A DNA stretch of 17,243 bases from JAZKIX01 sp040384645 (GTDB lineage Bacteria > Pseudomonadota > Gammaproteobacteria > Burkholderiales > Burkholderiaceae_D), in the NCBI GenBank assembly GCA_040384645.1, contig JAZKIX010000197.1:1-17243 (forward strand), given 5' to 3'. Under the pieces are notes generated by a model. It did not search any database and was not told the origin of the DNA. It saw only the letters and a program-made list of their open reading frames with translations. Below, piece after piece: positions 6,578 through 14,630 of this stretch (within the stretch, counting starts at the first letter, position 1; every line of letters begins with the position of its first letter). The position numbers were made by a program, and so were the translations under genes.

Positions 6578-6995
6578 AGTGTCCTTTGTGTGTTTGAAAT
6601 CATGGATGAAGGGGAATCGAAGCCAACGCACGGGTGCGCCGGTAGTTTTACGCCTTGAAGAACCGCTGTGACCCGCTTCTGAATCAGCGGCGCAATCCTA
6701 CGTCAAATTGCGGCTGGCGTGGGTTAAAACACCGCGACCACCTCCCCCGACATAGGCAAATAAAGGGGGGTATAGTGAAAAACCATGCGATACACGCACG
6801 TTTTCATTGCGCCATAAAATATACTACCTATAGTATATTTTCCATTCAAAGCCCGCTTTTGCTCTCTTGCAGCAGTCTTTTCCATGTGCATGCCTCTGCA
6901 CGGCAACCCGCGCCCAAGGCCAAGTCCGGTTTCATAGGCGCTTTGTAGCGCTTGCCGTAAAATAGCCGGTTATTTCATTCCCAGCAAAGCACATC
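6578..6995. other. Intergenic region of 418 bp between DUF3096 gene and ychF
   Basis: No convincing coding sequence is seen. The stretch holds the upstream region of the minus-strand DUF3096 gene, a weak inverted repeat CCGCTG (6663-6668)/CAGCGG (6685-6690), repeat copy 2 (6759-6840), and the ychF upstream region. A TAAAAT at about 6958-6963 might be a -10 element for ychF, but no good -35 is seen at the right distance. Confidence 0.6.
6759..6840 (+). repeat. Intergenic repeat, copy 2 (about 82 bp)
   Basis: This is the same element as at 2085 and 10242, in the same orientation and without gaps. Blocks are AATAAA plus G6 and TATA (6759-6774), AAAAAC (6779-6784 region), the core CGCACGTTTTCATTGCGC (6795-6812), and the right palindrome AAAATATACT/AGTATATTTT around TACT-ACCTAT-AGTA (6822-6835). 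It is the most diverged in the central spacer but has the longest right-end palindrome. It lies about 155 bp upstream of ychF. Confidence 0.8.
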
Positions 6996-8087
6996 ATGAG
7001 TCTCCAATGCGGCATCGTCGGCCTGCCTAACGTCGGCAAATCCACCCTATTCAATGCCCTGACCAAGGCTGGCATCCCGGCAGAAAACTATCCTTTCTGC
7101 ACCATCGAACCCAATGTCGGCGTGGTGGAAGTACCCGATCCGCGTCTGCAAGCGCTGGCCGCCATCGTCAAGCCGGAAAAAATCCAGAACGCGATTGTCG
7201 AATTTGTCGATATCGCCGGCTTGGTGGCAGGTGCCTCCAAGGGCGAAGGTTTGGGCAACCAGTTCCTGGCCCACATCCGCGAAACCGACGCCATCGTCAA
7301 CGTGGTGCGGTGCTTTGAAGACGATAACGTGATCCACGTCGCCGGCCGCATCAGCCCGCTGGACGATATCGAAGTGATCCAGACTGAACTAGCCTTGGCC
7401 GATATGGGCGCAGTCGAAAAAGCGATCCACCGCGAAAATAAAAAAGCCCGTTCCGGCGACAAGGATGCCGCCAAACTGGTCGAAATCCTGGAACGTATCC
7501 TGCCACACCTGAACGACGCCAAGCCGGTGCGCGCCATGGGTCTGGATGCGGAAGAAATGGCGATCATCAAGCCGCTGTGCCTGATCACTGCCAAGCCCGC
7601 CATGTATGTCGGCAATGTGTCCGATACCGGCTTCACCAACAACCCGCTGCTGGATCAACTGACCACCTACGCCAAGTCGCAAAACGCGCCGGTAGTGGCA
7701 ATCTGCGCTTCGATCGAATCGGAAATCGCCGATCTGGACGACGAAGATAAAGGCGCTTTCCTGGCTGATATGGGCATGCAAGAACCGGGCTTGGATCGCC
7801 TGATCCGCGCCGCCTTCAAGCTGCTAGGCTTGCAAACCTACTTCACCGCCGGCGTCAAAGAAGTACGCGCCTGGACCATCCACGTCGGCGACACCGCACC
7901 GCAAGCGGCGGGCGTGATCCATACCGATTTTGAACGCGGCTTCATCCGCGCCCAGACCATCGCTTTCGATGATTTCATCAACTTCAAGGGCGAAGCCGGC
8001 GCCAAGGATGCTGGAAAGATGCGGGCCGAAGGCAAGGAATATGTGGTCAAGGATGGCGACGTGTTGAATTTCTTGTTCAACGTATAA
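6996..8087 (+). CDS. ychF: YchF/OLA1 Obg-related ATPase
   Basis: This P-loop NTPase binds the ribosome and prefers ATP to GTP in studied members; it is linked to translation and oxidative-stress responses. The 363-aa product has the usual length. Walker A is GLPNVGKS at residues 9-16, the G3 region DIAGLVAGASKGEGLGNQFL follows, and the family-typical coiled-coil insertion lies near 130-190. The C-terminal TGS-like domain (about 280-363) ends NFLFNV. The position of the base-specificity motif (NxxE in the family) reads NVSD from residue 207, a conservative change. The start at 6996 gives the canonical N-terminus MSLQCGIVG, though no strong ribosome site is visible. It is followed 10 bp later by the MOSC gene, so the two may be co-transcribed. 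Confidence 0.97.
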   Translation: MSLQCGIVGLPNVGKSTLFNALTKAGIPAENYPFCTIEPNVGVVEVPDPRLQALAAIVKPEKIQNAIVEFVDIAGLVAGASKGEGLGNQFLAHIRETDAIVNVVRCFEDDNVIHVAGRISPLDDIEVIQTELALADMGAVEKAIHRENKKARSGDKDAAKLVEILERILPHLNDAKPVRAMGLDAEEMAIIKPLCLITAKPAMYVGNVSDTGFTNNPLLDQLTTYAKSQNAPVVAICASIESEIADLDDEDKGAFLADMGMQEPGLDRLIRAAFKLLGLQTYFTAGVKEVRAWTIHVGDTAPQAAGVIHTDFERGFIRAQTIAFDDFINFKGEAGAKDAGKMRAEGKEYVVKDGDVLNFLFNV

Positions 8088-8097
8088 ACCACTTTTC

Positions 8098-8949
8098 ATG
8101 GCCATCCTGAGCGAACTCAATCTGTATCCGATCAAGTCGTGCCGCGGCATTGCCTTGCGCGAGGCGACCTTGACCACGGCCGGCTTGATGAGCGAGTTGA
8201 TCTACGATCGCGAATGGATGGTGGTCGATGCCAATGGCCGCTTCCTGACCCAGCGCGAACATCCCACGATGGCGCTGATCGCGCCGCGCCTGACCGCCGA
8301 CACGCTGGAATTGCGTGCGCCGGGCATGTTGCCGCTCTCGATTGCGCTCGGCTTGCCTGACCCGGAAACGGCGCCGACCATCACGGTGCAGGTATGGGAC
8401 GACACAGTGATGGCCTACGATTGCGACGCCACTACGGCGGCCTGGTTTTCCAACGCGGTTGGCGTGCCATGCCGGCTGGTGCGCTTTCATCCCGCTGCCA
8501 AACGGCTGGCCAATCCGAAGTGGACCGATGGCGCGGAAGCGCCGACCTTGTTTTCCGACGGCTATCCGATGTTGCTGATCGGTCAGGCATCGCTGGATGA
8601 TTTGAATCAGAAATTGGTGGCGCAAGGTCGGATGCCGTTGCCGATGAACCGTTTCCGCCCGAATCTGGTGATCGATGATTGCCCTGCCTTTGAAGAAGAT
8701 TTTGCGGCAACCATCACAGCCGGCGACGCTGTCTTAAAGCCAGTCAAGCCCTGCCCGCGTTGCCCGATTCCCTCGGTTGATCAAGCTACCGGCCTGATCG
8801 GTCCCGACCCGCTTGATGTGCTGCAAAGCTACCGCGCCAATCCGGCGCTGGACGATGCGATTTGTTTCGGCATGAATTTGATTTTGCTGCAGGGCGAAGG
8901 CGTAGTGTTGCGGGTCGGTCAGCCGGTGGAAATCGAACTCAATTTTTAA
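8098..8949 (+). CDS. MOSC-domain protein, YcbX/mARC-like
   Basis: The 283-aa product has the MOSC N-terminal beta-barrel domain (residues 1-120, beginning LSELNLYPIKSCRG) and the MOSC domain proper (about 130-283). The conserved C-terminal block with KPCPRCPIP (about residues 218-226) carries the cysteine that ligates molybdenum cofactor in this family. Members such as YcbX and mARC reduce N-hydroxylated compounds with help from an electron donor. No fused ferredoxin domain is present, unlike E. coli YcbX, so a separate reductase partner would be needed (inference). It starts 10 bp after ychF and could be translated from the same mRNA. Confidence 0.9.
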   Translation: MAILSELNLYPIKSCRGIALREATLTTAGLMSELIYDREWMVVDANGRFLTQREHPTMALIAPRLTADTLELRAPGMLPLSIALGLPDPETAPTITVQVWDDTVMAYDCDATTAAWFSNAVGVPCRLVRFHPAAKRLANPKWTDGAEAPTLFSDGYPMLLIGQASLDDLNQKLVAQGRMPLPMNRFRPNLVIDDCPAFEEDFAATITAGDAVLKPVKPCPRCPIPSVDQATGLIGPDPLDVLQSYRANPALDDAICFGMNLILLQGEGVVLRVGQPVEIELNF

Positions 8950-9104
8950 ACAAGCCTATTGCCCATGAACAGGGCAAGCTTGCCGACCATTGCGAGCCAC
9001 CTTGTCCCAAGGTAGTATGAAGCGGGCTTGCAGGGCATATGTGCATGTATGTGACGCTGCAATGCAATTGAACGACTCCCTCGACTCACTCTGAACAGGT
9101 AGCC

Positions 9105-10217
9105 ATGCCGAACGATCTGTTGGCTGAAAATCAAATCTTGCGGGCGCGCCTGGCCGAACTGGTCGAGCAAGCTGCGCGCAATCACCAGATCATGCAGCGC
9201 CATCAATCCTTCGATCTGGAAATCATAGGCGCGGGTAATTTTACCGGCTTGATCAGCAGCATCTTTTACACCCTGCCCGACATTTCGGAACTCGATATCG
9301 TGACACTGGCCCTGCTTGATCAGGGCGGCGATATCCACCACGTGATGGGGAATCTGGGCGTGGATTTCGATGAATATCCGCAACTGATCTTTGTCGACAA
9401 GGAAGAAAGCCTCGGCAATTTTCATGCGCCAGCGCACGGGCCGTCGAATAAACCGGTGATGGGTCTATTCCAGGAATCGATCCATCGCCGCAGCTTTCCA
9501 TTGCCGCTCACCACGCCGATGAGCGTGGCCATCGTGCCTTTGCTGCGCAATAAAAGACTGATCGGCAGCCTGAATCTGGGCAGCCTCGATCCCAACCGTT
9601 TCAGCAACCGCCTCGGCACTGATTATGTCGAGCATATGGCGTCGATCATCGCGATCTGTCTTGAAAACGTGATCAGCAATGAGCTACTGAAATACATCGG
9701 CCTGACCGATCCGCTAACCGGCGTCTATAACCGGCGTTATGTCGACCGCCGCCTGCTGGAAGAAATCGGCCGCGCACGCCGCCAGCGTTACGACGTGTCG
9801 TGCATGTATATCGATATCGACCATTTCAAACAGGTCAACGACAGCGTCGGGCATCAGGGCGGCGACGAAGTTTTGTGCGAAGTGGCCGAGCGCATCAAGG
9901 CCGAGCTGCGGCTGGCCGATACCATGGGACGTTATGGCGGCGAAGAATTTGTCGCTTTGCTGGTCAATGCCAAACGCGAGGATGCGATTGGCGTAGCGGA
10001 ACGGATTCGGAGCGGGATTGCGGCCCTGCCCTTCAAGCTCAGCAGCGGCGATTTATTGGATGTGACCGCTTCGATCGGGGTGGCGGTATTACACGACACC
10101 AATCCGGCGGAAGCCATCGAAGCCGTGGCGCAGCGCTTTGTGGCGCAAGCCGATCAGGCGCTGTACGAAGCCAAGGAAAGAGGCCGCAACCGCGTGGTCA
10201 GCATCGACGCCAGTTGA
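9105..10217 (+). CDS. Diguanylate cyclase with N-terminal DUF484/GAF-like domain
   Basis: This predicted enzyme makes cyclic di-GMP from two GTP. Residues 1-35 form a short coiled coil (LLAENQILRARLAELVEQAARN), followed by a GAF-like DUF484-type sensor region (about 35-190). A GGDEF domain fills about 200-370, opening with DPLTGVYNRRY. The active-site motif is GGEEF at residues 278-282. An RLAD inhibitory I-site (269-272) stands exactly five residues before it, so the enzyme is probably active and product-inhibited. No membrane segments are seen, so it is probably cytosolic. The ATG at 9105 has AGG shortly upstream (ACAGGTAGCC). The ligand of the sensor region is unknown. Confidence 0.93.
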   Translation: MPNDLLAENQILRARLAELVEQAARNHQIMQRHQSFDLEIIGAGNFTGLISSIFYTLPDISELDIVTLALLDQGGDIHHVMGNLGVDFDEYPQLIFVDKEESLGNFHAPAHGPSNKPVMGLFQESIHRRSFPLPLTTPMSVAIVPLLRNKRLIGSLNLGSLDPNRFSNRLGTDYVEHMASIIAICLENVISNELLKYIGLTDPLTGVYNRRYVDRRLLEEIGRARRQRYDVSCMYIDIDHFKQVNDSVGHQGGDEVLCEVAERIKAELRLADTMGRYGGEEFVALLVNAKREDAIGVAERIRSGIAALPFKLSSGDLLDVTASIGVAVLHDTNPAEAIEAVAQRFVAQADQALYEAKERGRNRVVSIDAS

Positions 10218-10241
10218 TCAGGGCTTTCCTTTTATCAAGTG

Positions 10242-10323
10242 AAATACTGGGGGTATATGCCGAAACAATGCCTTTCCCGCACGTTTTTAAAGCGCCTTCA
10301 AAAATACTAGCCCCAGTATTATT
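10242..10323 (+). repeat. Intergenic repeat, copy 3 (about 82 bp)
   Basis: This is the cleanest copy of the element also at 2085 and 6759. The left end AAATACTGGGGGTATA (10242-10257) and right end AATACTAGCCCCAGTATT (10303-10320) are nearly inverted copies of each other, so the element looks bounded by terminal inverted repeats. The core CGCACGTTTTTAAAGCGC lies at 10278-10295. It fills most of the 123 bp between the convergent ends of the cyclase and Kef-type genes, so it cannot be a promoter for either. Confidence 0.85.
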
Positions 10324-10340
10324 GGCGATAAAACACCGAA

Positions 10341-12326
10341 TTATTTGAGCAAGCCGGCTTCCGCGCGTGCCACCGCTTCCGCCGCGCCGCGCAAAACCAC
10401 CACGTCGCCAGCTTCCAGGATCGTGCCCGGCGCAATCTCGATACGCAACTTCCCACGCCGGATCACCGTCACTTCAGCACCGAATTTCGCCAAATCCAGC
10501 GCCGCCAGCGTCAAGCCGATGGCCTTGGCTTTTTCCGACAACGTCACGGAATGGAGCCGGACATACAAATGTTCGGCATCGTCGGCAGCATCGCTCGCAC
10601 CGTGAAAAAAACCGCGCAAGGACGAGTAACGCTCGTCGCGCGCCGCTTGCACCCGACGTACCACACGACGCAACGGCACACCCAGCATCATTAGCGCATG
10701 CGAGGCCAGCATCAGGCTGCCTTCCATCACTTCCGGCACCACTTCGGCGGCACCGGCATCACGTAGTTTTTCCAGATCGGTATCGTCGTAACTGCGCACG
10801 ATGACCGGCAAGCTAGGCGCCAATTCATGGGCCAAATGCAATATCTTGAGCGCTGAAGGCGTGCTGGCATAGGTCACCACCAGTGCCGAGGCGCGATGGA
10901 TACCGGCCGCGACCAGGCTTTCGCGCCGCGCTGCATCGCCATACGAGACATGGGCGCCCGCTGTTTGCGCCTCGCGCACCCGGTCCGGGTCGAGATCGAG
11001 TGCGTAATACGCAAATTTTTCTTCTTCCAGCAACTTGGCCAAACTCTGTCCGCTACGGCCAAAGCCGGCGATGATCACGTGCTTTTGGGTTGCCATGGTG
11101 CGGCTGGCAATCTGGGTCAAGGCCAGCGATTGCGTCATCCATTCATTCGACAACACCTTCATGACAATAGCATCGGCTTTAGAAATCATGAATGGCGCCA
11201 CCAGCATCGACAACACCATCGACGCCAGAATCAGCTGTATCAGGAACGGGTCGATCAACTTATTCTCACCGGCCAGATTGAGTAAAACAAAGCCAAATTC
11301 TCCGGCCTGCGCCAGCCCCAGGCCAACCCGCAAACTGGTGCCGCCAGAAGCGCCGAACAGACGCGACAAAGCCACAATGACGGCGAATTTAAGCAAAACC
11401 GGCGCCACCAGCAACAGCAGCACCAGCCACCAGTGCTCCAACACCACCCGCACATTGAGCAACATGCCAATGGTGATGAAAAACAGTCCGAGCAAGACAT
11501 CGCGGAACGGTTTGATATCTTCTTCCACTTGATGTTTGAATTCGGTTTCAGAAATCAGCATGCCGGCGACAAATGCCCCGAGCGCCAGCGACAGACCGGC
11601 TTTTTCCGTGATCCATGCCGCGCCCAGCGTGATGAGCAACAGGTTGAGCATGAATAGTTCTTGCGAACGCCGTTTGACCACCACCTGAAACCAGCGCCGG
11701 ATCAGCTTGTGACCCAGAAAAAATAGTAGTACCAGCACGATTAACGCCTTGGCTCCAGCCCAACTCAAGGTCGCCATCAAATCGCCAGAATTGTTTGCCA
11801 GCGCAGGAATTAATATCAACAGGGGCACCAGCGCGAGATCCTGAAACAGCAAAATACCCATGATCTTGCGCCCGTGGGGACTTTCCAGCTCTAGCCTCTC
11901 CGTTAAAAGTTTGGAGACAATCGCAGTCGAAGACATGGCCAAGGCACCGCCCAAGGCAAACGCAGCCTGCCAGCTAATATTGGCAAAACGCGGCAATTGG
12001 CTTGCTGCCAGCCAGCCGCATAACATGGTGGCACCTATCGTCAGCACCACCTGCGCCAGACCAAGGCCAAATACCGTGCGCCGCATCGACGACAATTTCG
12101 GCAGAGAAAATTCGAGCCCGATGGAAAACATCAAAAACACCACACCGAATTCGGCCAGGGTACGCGTGCTATCACTATCCTCGGCCAGCCCAAAGCCGTG
12201 TGGCCCGATCAGAATCCCGACCACGAGATAACCCAGCATCGGCGGCAAGTGCATCATGCGGAAGGCGACCACACCCATCACGGCGGCGCCTAGTAAAAGA
12301 AGCGTGAGTTCGAGAGCAGAATGCAT
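10341..12326 (-). CDS. Kef/YbaL-type monovalent cation:proton antiporter (CPA2) with RCK domain
   Basis: The 661-aa protein has a CPA2 transport domain of about twelve helices (residues 1-385) starting MHSALELTLLLLGAAVMG, with LGYLVVGILIGP in the second helix region and GALAMSSTAIVSKLL in the ion-path region. An RCK N-domain follows from about 412 (HVIIAGFGRSGQSLAKLL, a nucleotide-binding Rossmann fold), then an RCK C-domain at about 575-658. This points to ligand-gated K+ or Na+ exchange for H+ at the inner membrane. Glutathione gating as in KefC cannot be claimed from sequence. It is divergent from kdsD and convergent with the diguanylate cyclase. Kef-type genes commonly lie beside the kdsD-lpt cluster in Burkholderiales. 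Confidence 0.92.
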   Translation of the reverse strand: MHSALELTLLLLGAAVMGVVAFRMMHLPPMLGYLVVGILIGPHGFGLAEDSDSTRTLAEFGVVFLMFSIGLEFSLPKLSSMRRTVFGLGLAQVVLTIGATMLCGWLAASQLPRFANISWQAAFALGGALAMSSTAIVSKLLTERLELESPHGRKIMGILLFQDLALVPLLILIPALANNSGDLMATLSWAGAKALIVLVLLFFLGHKLIRRWFQVVVKRRSQELFMLNLLLITLGAAWITEKAGLSLALGAFVAGMLISETEFKHQVEEDIKPFRDVLLGLFFITIGMLLNVRVVLEHWWLVLLLLVAPVLLKFAVIVALSRLFGASGGTSLRVGLGLAQAGEFGFVLLNLAGENKLIDPFLIQLILASMVLSMLVAPFMISKADAIVMKVLSNEWMTQSLALTQIASRTMATQKHVIIAGFGRSGQSLAKLLEEEKFAYYALDLDPDRVREAQTAGAHVSYGDAARRESLVAAGIHRASALVVTYASTPSALKILHLAHELAPSLPVIVRSYDDTDLEKLRDAGAAEVVPEVMEGSLMLASHALMMLGVPLRRVVRRVQAARDERYSSLRGFFHGASDAADDAEHLYVRLHSVTLSEKAKAIGLTLAALDLAKFGAEVTVIRRGKLRIEIAPGTILEAGDVVVLRGAAEAVARAEAGLLK

Positions 12327-12399
12327 ATGTCTTCAATAAGAGTTTGATCTTTTTTGCCTTAGCACAGCACTGGCAGGTTTTTTGCTTAGGGATTTCGTT

Positions 12400-12412
12400 T
12401 ATACTTTCGACA
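12400..12412 (+). promoter_or_regulatory. Putative -10 element placing the transcript start at the kdsD ATG
   Basis: TATACT (12400-12405) is a good -10 match. A start site six to seven bases downstream falls on the A of the kdsD ATG at 12412. There is no Shine-Dalgarno sequence before that ATG, so the transcript may be leaderless. The matching -35 is poor (T-rich, 12377-12383). Confidence 0.45.
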
Positions 12413-13452
12413 TGAGTGTAACCGATCAAAATCCCCCGTCGAACCCTTTCGACAGCAAAATTAGCCAGGCCAACGGCCAGCGTGCCCTGCAACTAGCGTG
12501 CGAGACCTTGCAGATCGAGGCCGATGCGATCACTAGCTTAAAACGCCGGCTTTCGATGGAAGGCGACGATAGCTTTGCCCGGGCGGTGGCCTTATTGCTC
12601 AATTGCCGCGGCCGAGTTGTCGTCTCCGGCATTGGCAAATCCGCCCACATCGCCCGCAAGATCAGCGCTACGCTGGCCTCGACCGGTACCCCGGCCCTAT
12701 TTGTGCATCCAGCCGAAGCTGCCCACGGCGACCTTGGCATGATTACCGAGGCCGACGCGTTCGTGGCCATTTCCAATTCCGGCGAAACCGCCGAATTGAT
12801 GCTGATTCTGCCGATCGTCAAACGGATGGGCGCCAAATTGATCGCCATGACGGGCAATCTCAACTCCAGCCTGGCGCAACTGGCCGACGTCCATCTCGAT
12901 GTCAGTGTCGACAAAGAGGCCTGCCCCTTAAACCTGGCACCAACCGCAAGCACCACGGCCACTTTGGCACTGGGCGATGCCTTGGCCGTTGCGTTACTGG
13001 ATGCGCGCGGATTCCGGGAAGAAGATTTTGCCCGCTCACATCCCGGTGGCGCATTGGGCCGGCGCTTGTTGACGCGGGTACGCGACGTGATGCGCAGCGG
13101 CGACGATATTCCGGCGGTGCGCGCGGATATGTCCCTAGCTAAATCACTGCTCGAAATTACCAAAAAGGGCATGGCCATGACGGCCATCGTGGACGAAGCG
13201 TTTCATGTGATCGGCGTCTTTACCGATGGCGATCTGCGCCGGTTGATCGAGAACGAGCAAGATTTTTCAAAACTGTCCATCGCCGACGTCATGCACCGCC
13301 AGCCGCATACAATTGGTGCCGATCAATTGGCAGTCGATGCAGTGGCACAGATGGAAGAATTCAGGATCAATCAATTGCTGGTCACCGATAGCGCCGGTAC
13401 TCTGGTCGGTGCGCTGCATATCCACGATTTGACCCGGGCCAAGGTGATCTAA
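12412..13452 (+). CDS. kdsD: Arabinose-5-phosphate isomerase
   Basis: It converts ribulose-5-phosphate to arabinose-5-phosphate, the first committed substrate for Kdo synthesis. The 346-aa product has an N-terminal SIS domain (about 35-200) and two CBS motifs (about 220-346). Four catalytic residues sit 17 positions after their E. coli KdsD counterparts: K76 (GIGKS), E128 (SNSGETAE), E169 and H210 (SHPGGALGRRLL). The ATG at 12412 is preferred to a TTG at 12382 because the latter would overlap the predicted promoter and adds ten residues with no family support. Its TAA overlaps the kdsC ATG by one base (TAATG), which suggests translational coupling. It heads the kdsD-kdsC-lptCAB-rpoN run and is divergent from the Kef-type gene by 85 bp. 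Confidence 0.95.
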   Translation: MSVTDQNPPSNPFDSKISQANGQRALQLACETLQIEADAITSLKRRLSMEGDDSFARAVALLLNCRGRVVVSGIGKSAHIARKISATLASTGTPALFVHPAEAAHGDLGMITEADAFVAISNSGETAELMLILPIVKRMGAKLIAMTGNLNSSLAQLADVHLDVSVDKEACPLNLAPTASTTATLALGDALAVALLDARGFREEDFARSHPGGALGRRLLTRVRDVMRSGDDIPAVRADMSLAKSLLEITKKGMAMTAIVDEAFHVIGVFTDGDLRRLIENEQDFSKLSIADVMHRQPHTIGADQLAVDAVAQMEEFRINQLLVTDSAGTLVGALHIHDLTRAKVI

Positions 13453-13991
13453 TGAGCGCCGATTTAACCAACGATACAAAGCAGCGCGCTGCTGCGATCA
13501 AGCTAATGATCTTTGACGTCGACGGCATCTTGACCGACGGTAGCTTGCATTTCGGTCCGGATGGCGAAATGATGAAGAGCTTCAATGTGCTCGATGGCCT
13601 CGGACTCAAACTGTTGCAGCAGTCCGGCGTCAGCACAGCCATCATCAGTGCGCGGCAATCGCCGATCGTAGCGCGGCGCGCAGCCGATCTGGGCGTGACC
13701 CATTTGTATCAAGGTGTACATGACAAGCGTGTGGCGTTCGAACAATTATTGCTGCTAACCGGATTAACGGAAACTGCGTCCGGCTTTATCGGCGACGACA
13801 TCATCGATTTGCCGGTATTGACACGGGTTGGTTTCGCCGCCAGCGTGCCAAATGGTCATCCAGAAGTCAAAAGCCGGGTGCATTACATCACCCAAGCGTG
13901 TGGCGGACGTGGCGCCGCGCGCGAAATTTGCGACTTGATTTTACGCGCGCAGGGAAATTATTTAGCGGCGCTGGCGCCGTGTCTGGCATGA
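13452..13991 (+). CDS. kdsC: 3-deoxy-D-manno-octulosonate 8-phosphate phosphatase
   Basis: It removes the phosphate from Kdo-8-phosphate to give Kdo for the LPS inner core. The 179-aa protein is a capless C0-type HAD phosphatase. The nucleophile and acid/base pair are D22 and D24 in FDVDGILTDG, and the last Mg2+ motif is GDDIIDLPVL. The stretch GVHDKRVAFEQL supplies the conserved lysine of motif III, and the tail CGGRGAAREICDLIL matches the KdsC C-terminus that closes over the neighbouring subunit's active site. The start overlaps the kdsD stop by one base, and lptC begins 3 bp after the stop, so all three are clearly one operon. Confidence 0.97.
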   Translation: MSADLTNDTKQRAAAIKLMIFDVDGILTDGSLHFGPDGEMMKSFNVLDGLGLKLLQQSGVSTAIISARQSPIVARRAADLGVTHLYQGVHDKRVAFEQLLLLTGLTETASGFIGDDIIDLPVLTRVGFAASVPNGHPEVKSRVHYITQACGGRGAAREICDLILRAQGNYLAALAPCLA

Positions 13992-13994
13992 GCC

Positions 13995-14594
13995 ATGAAT
14001 GACGCCAAGTCCGCCAATCGCTTGCGTTTGGCCATATTGCTTGCTATTGGGCTATTTTTTGCGGCCGGAAGCTATTGGCTGCTGGAAGTGGTGCGTAAAA
14101 ATGCTCGCGATGCCGGCTCAACGACACGTCCCAACAAGCCCGATTATTTTGTCGAACAATTCAATTTCGTCAGATTGTCTAAAACCGGTGCCGTCCGCTA
14201 TAACGTGTCCGGCGCAAAACTCAGCCATCTGGTGCAGGACGATTCCTACTTGATTGAAAAGCCAGTTATTCATAGCCTGCCATTGAATCAAGCCCCGATT
14301 ACCTCCTACGCCGATACCGCACATATCGATCATGCGCGTAGCAAGTTGCAGCTGATCGGCAACGTAATTATTGAGCGACCAGCGTCGGAACAAGGCGCAA
14401 ATGTGCGCGTTTCGACTGACTATTTAGTGCTTTTGCCTGACGAGGATTTGGCACGGACCGATAAGCCGGTGGTGATCCGCGTCGGTGCTTCGGTGGTATC
14501 AGGCATCGGCATGACCGCTAACAATGCGACCGGCGAATTTCGCCTGCTCAGCAATGTCCGCGCCGTGATCCCGCATGCTGCGATACAGCAGTAG
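13995..14594 (+). CDS. lptC: LPS export protein LptC
   Basis: LptC bridges the inner-membrane LptB2FG transporter and periplasmic LptA in LPS export. The 199-aa product has one N-terminal membrane helix (about residues 9-30, LRLAILLAIGLFFAAGSYWLL) and a periplasmic beta-jellyroll domain with YFVEQFNFVRLSKTGAVRYNVSGAKLSH typical of the family. It begins 3 bp after the kdsC stop with hardly any ribosome-binding site, so it is probably translated by coupling. The match to the family is by layout and moderate sequence similarity; position between kdsC and lptA makes it firm. Confidence 0.93.
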   Translation: MNDAKSANRLRLAILLAIGLFFAAGSYWLLEVVRKNARDAGSTTRPNKPDYFVEQFNFVRLSKTGAVRYNVSGAKLSHLVQDDSYLIEKPVIHSLPLNQAPITSYADTAHIDHARSKLQLIGNVIIERPASEQGANVRVSTDYLVLLPDEDLARTDKPVVIRVGASVVSGIGMTANNATGEFRLLSNVRAVIPHAAIQQ

Positions 14595-14630
14595 TTTGCT
14601 TCTTCACTTATTTGAAAAAGAGATTTTTCG

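Noticed and set aside
8959..8977. Hairpin TTGCCC/GGGCAA after the MOSC gene as a terminator
   Set aside because: Only six base pairs and no T-run follows; it may be chance.
2085..10323. Reading the repeats as RcnR/CsoR/FrmR operators
   Set aside because: The G-run and TACT/AGTA arms are suggestive, but they are only parts of an 82-bp conserved unit, one copy lies between convergent gene ends, and no regulator of that family is in the window.
12382..12411. TTG start for kdsD ten codons upstream of the ATG
   Set aside because: The extra residues overlap a -10-like TATACT, have no family support and no ribosome site.
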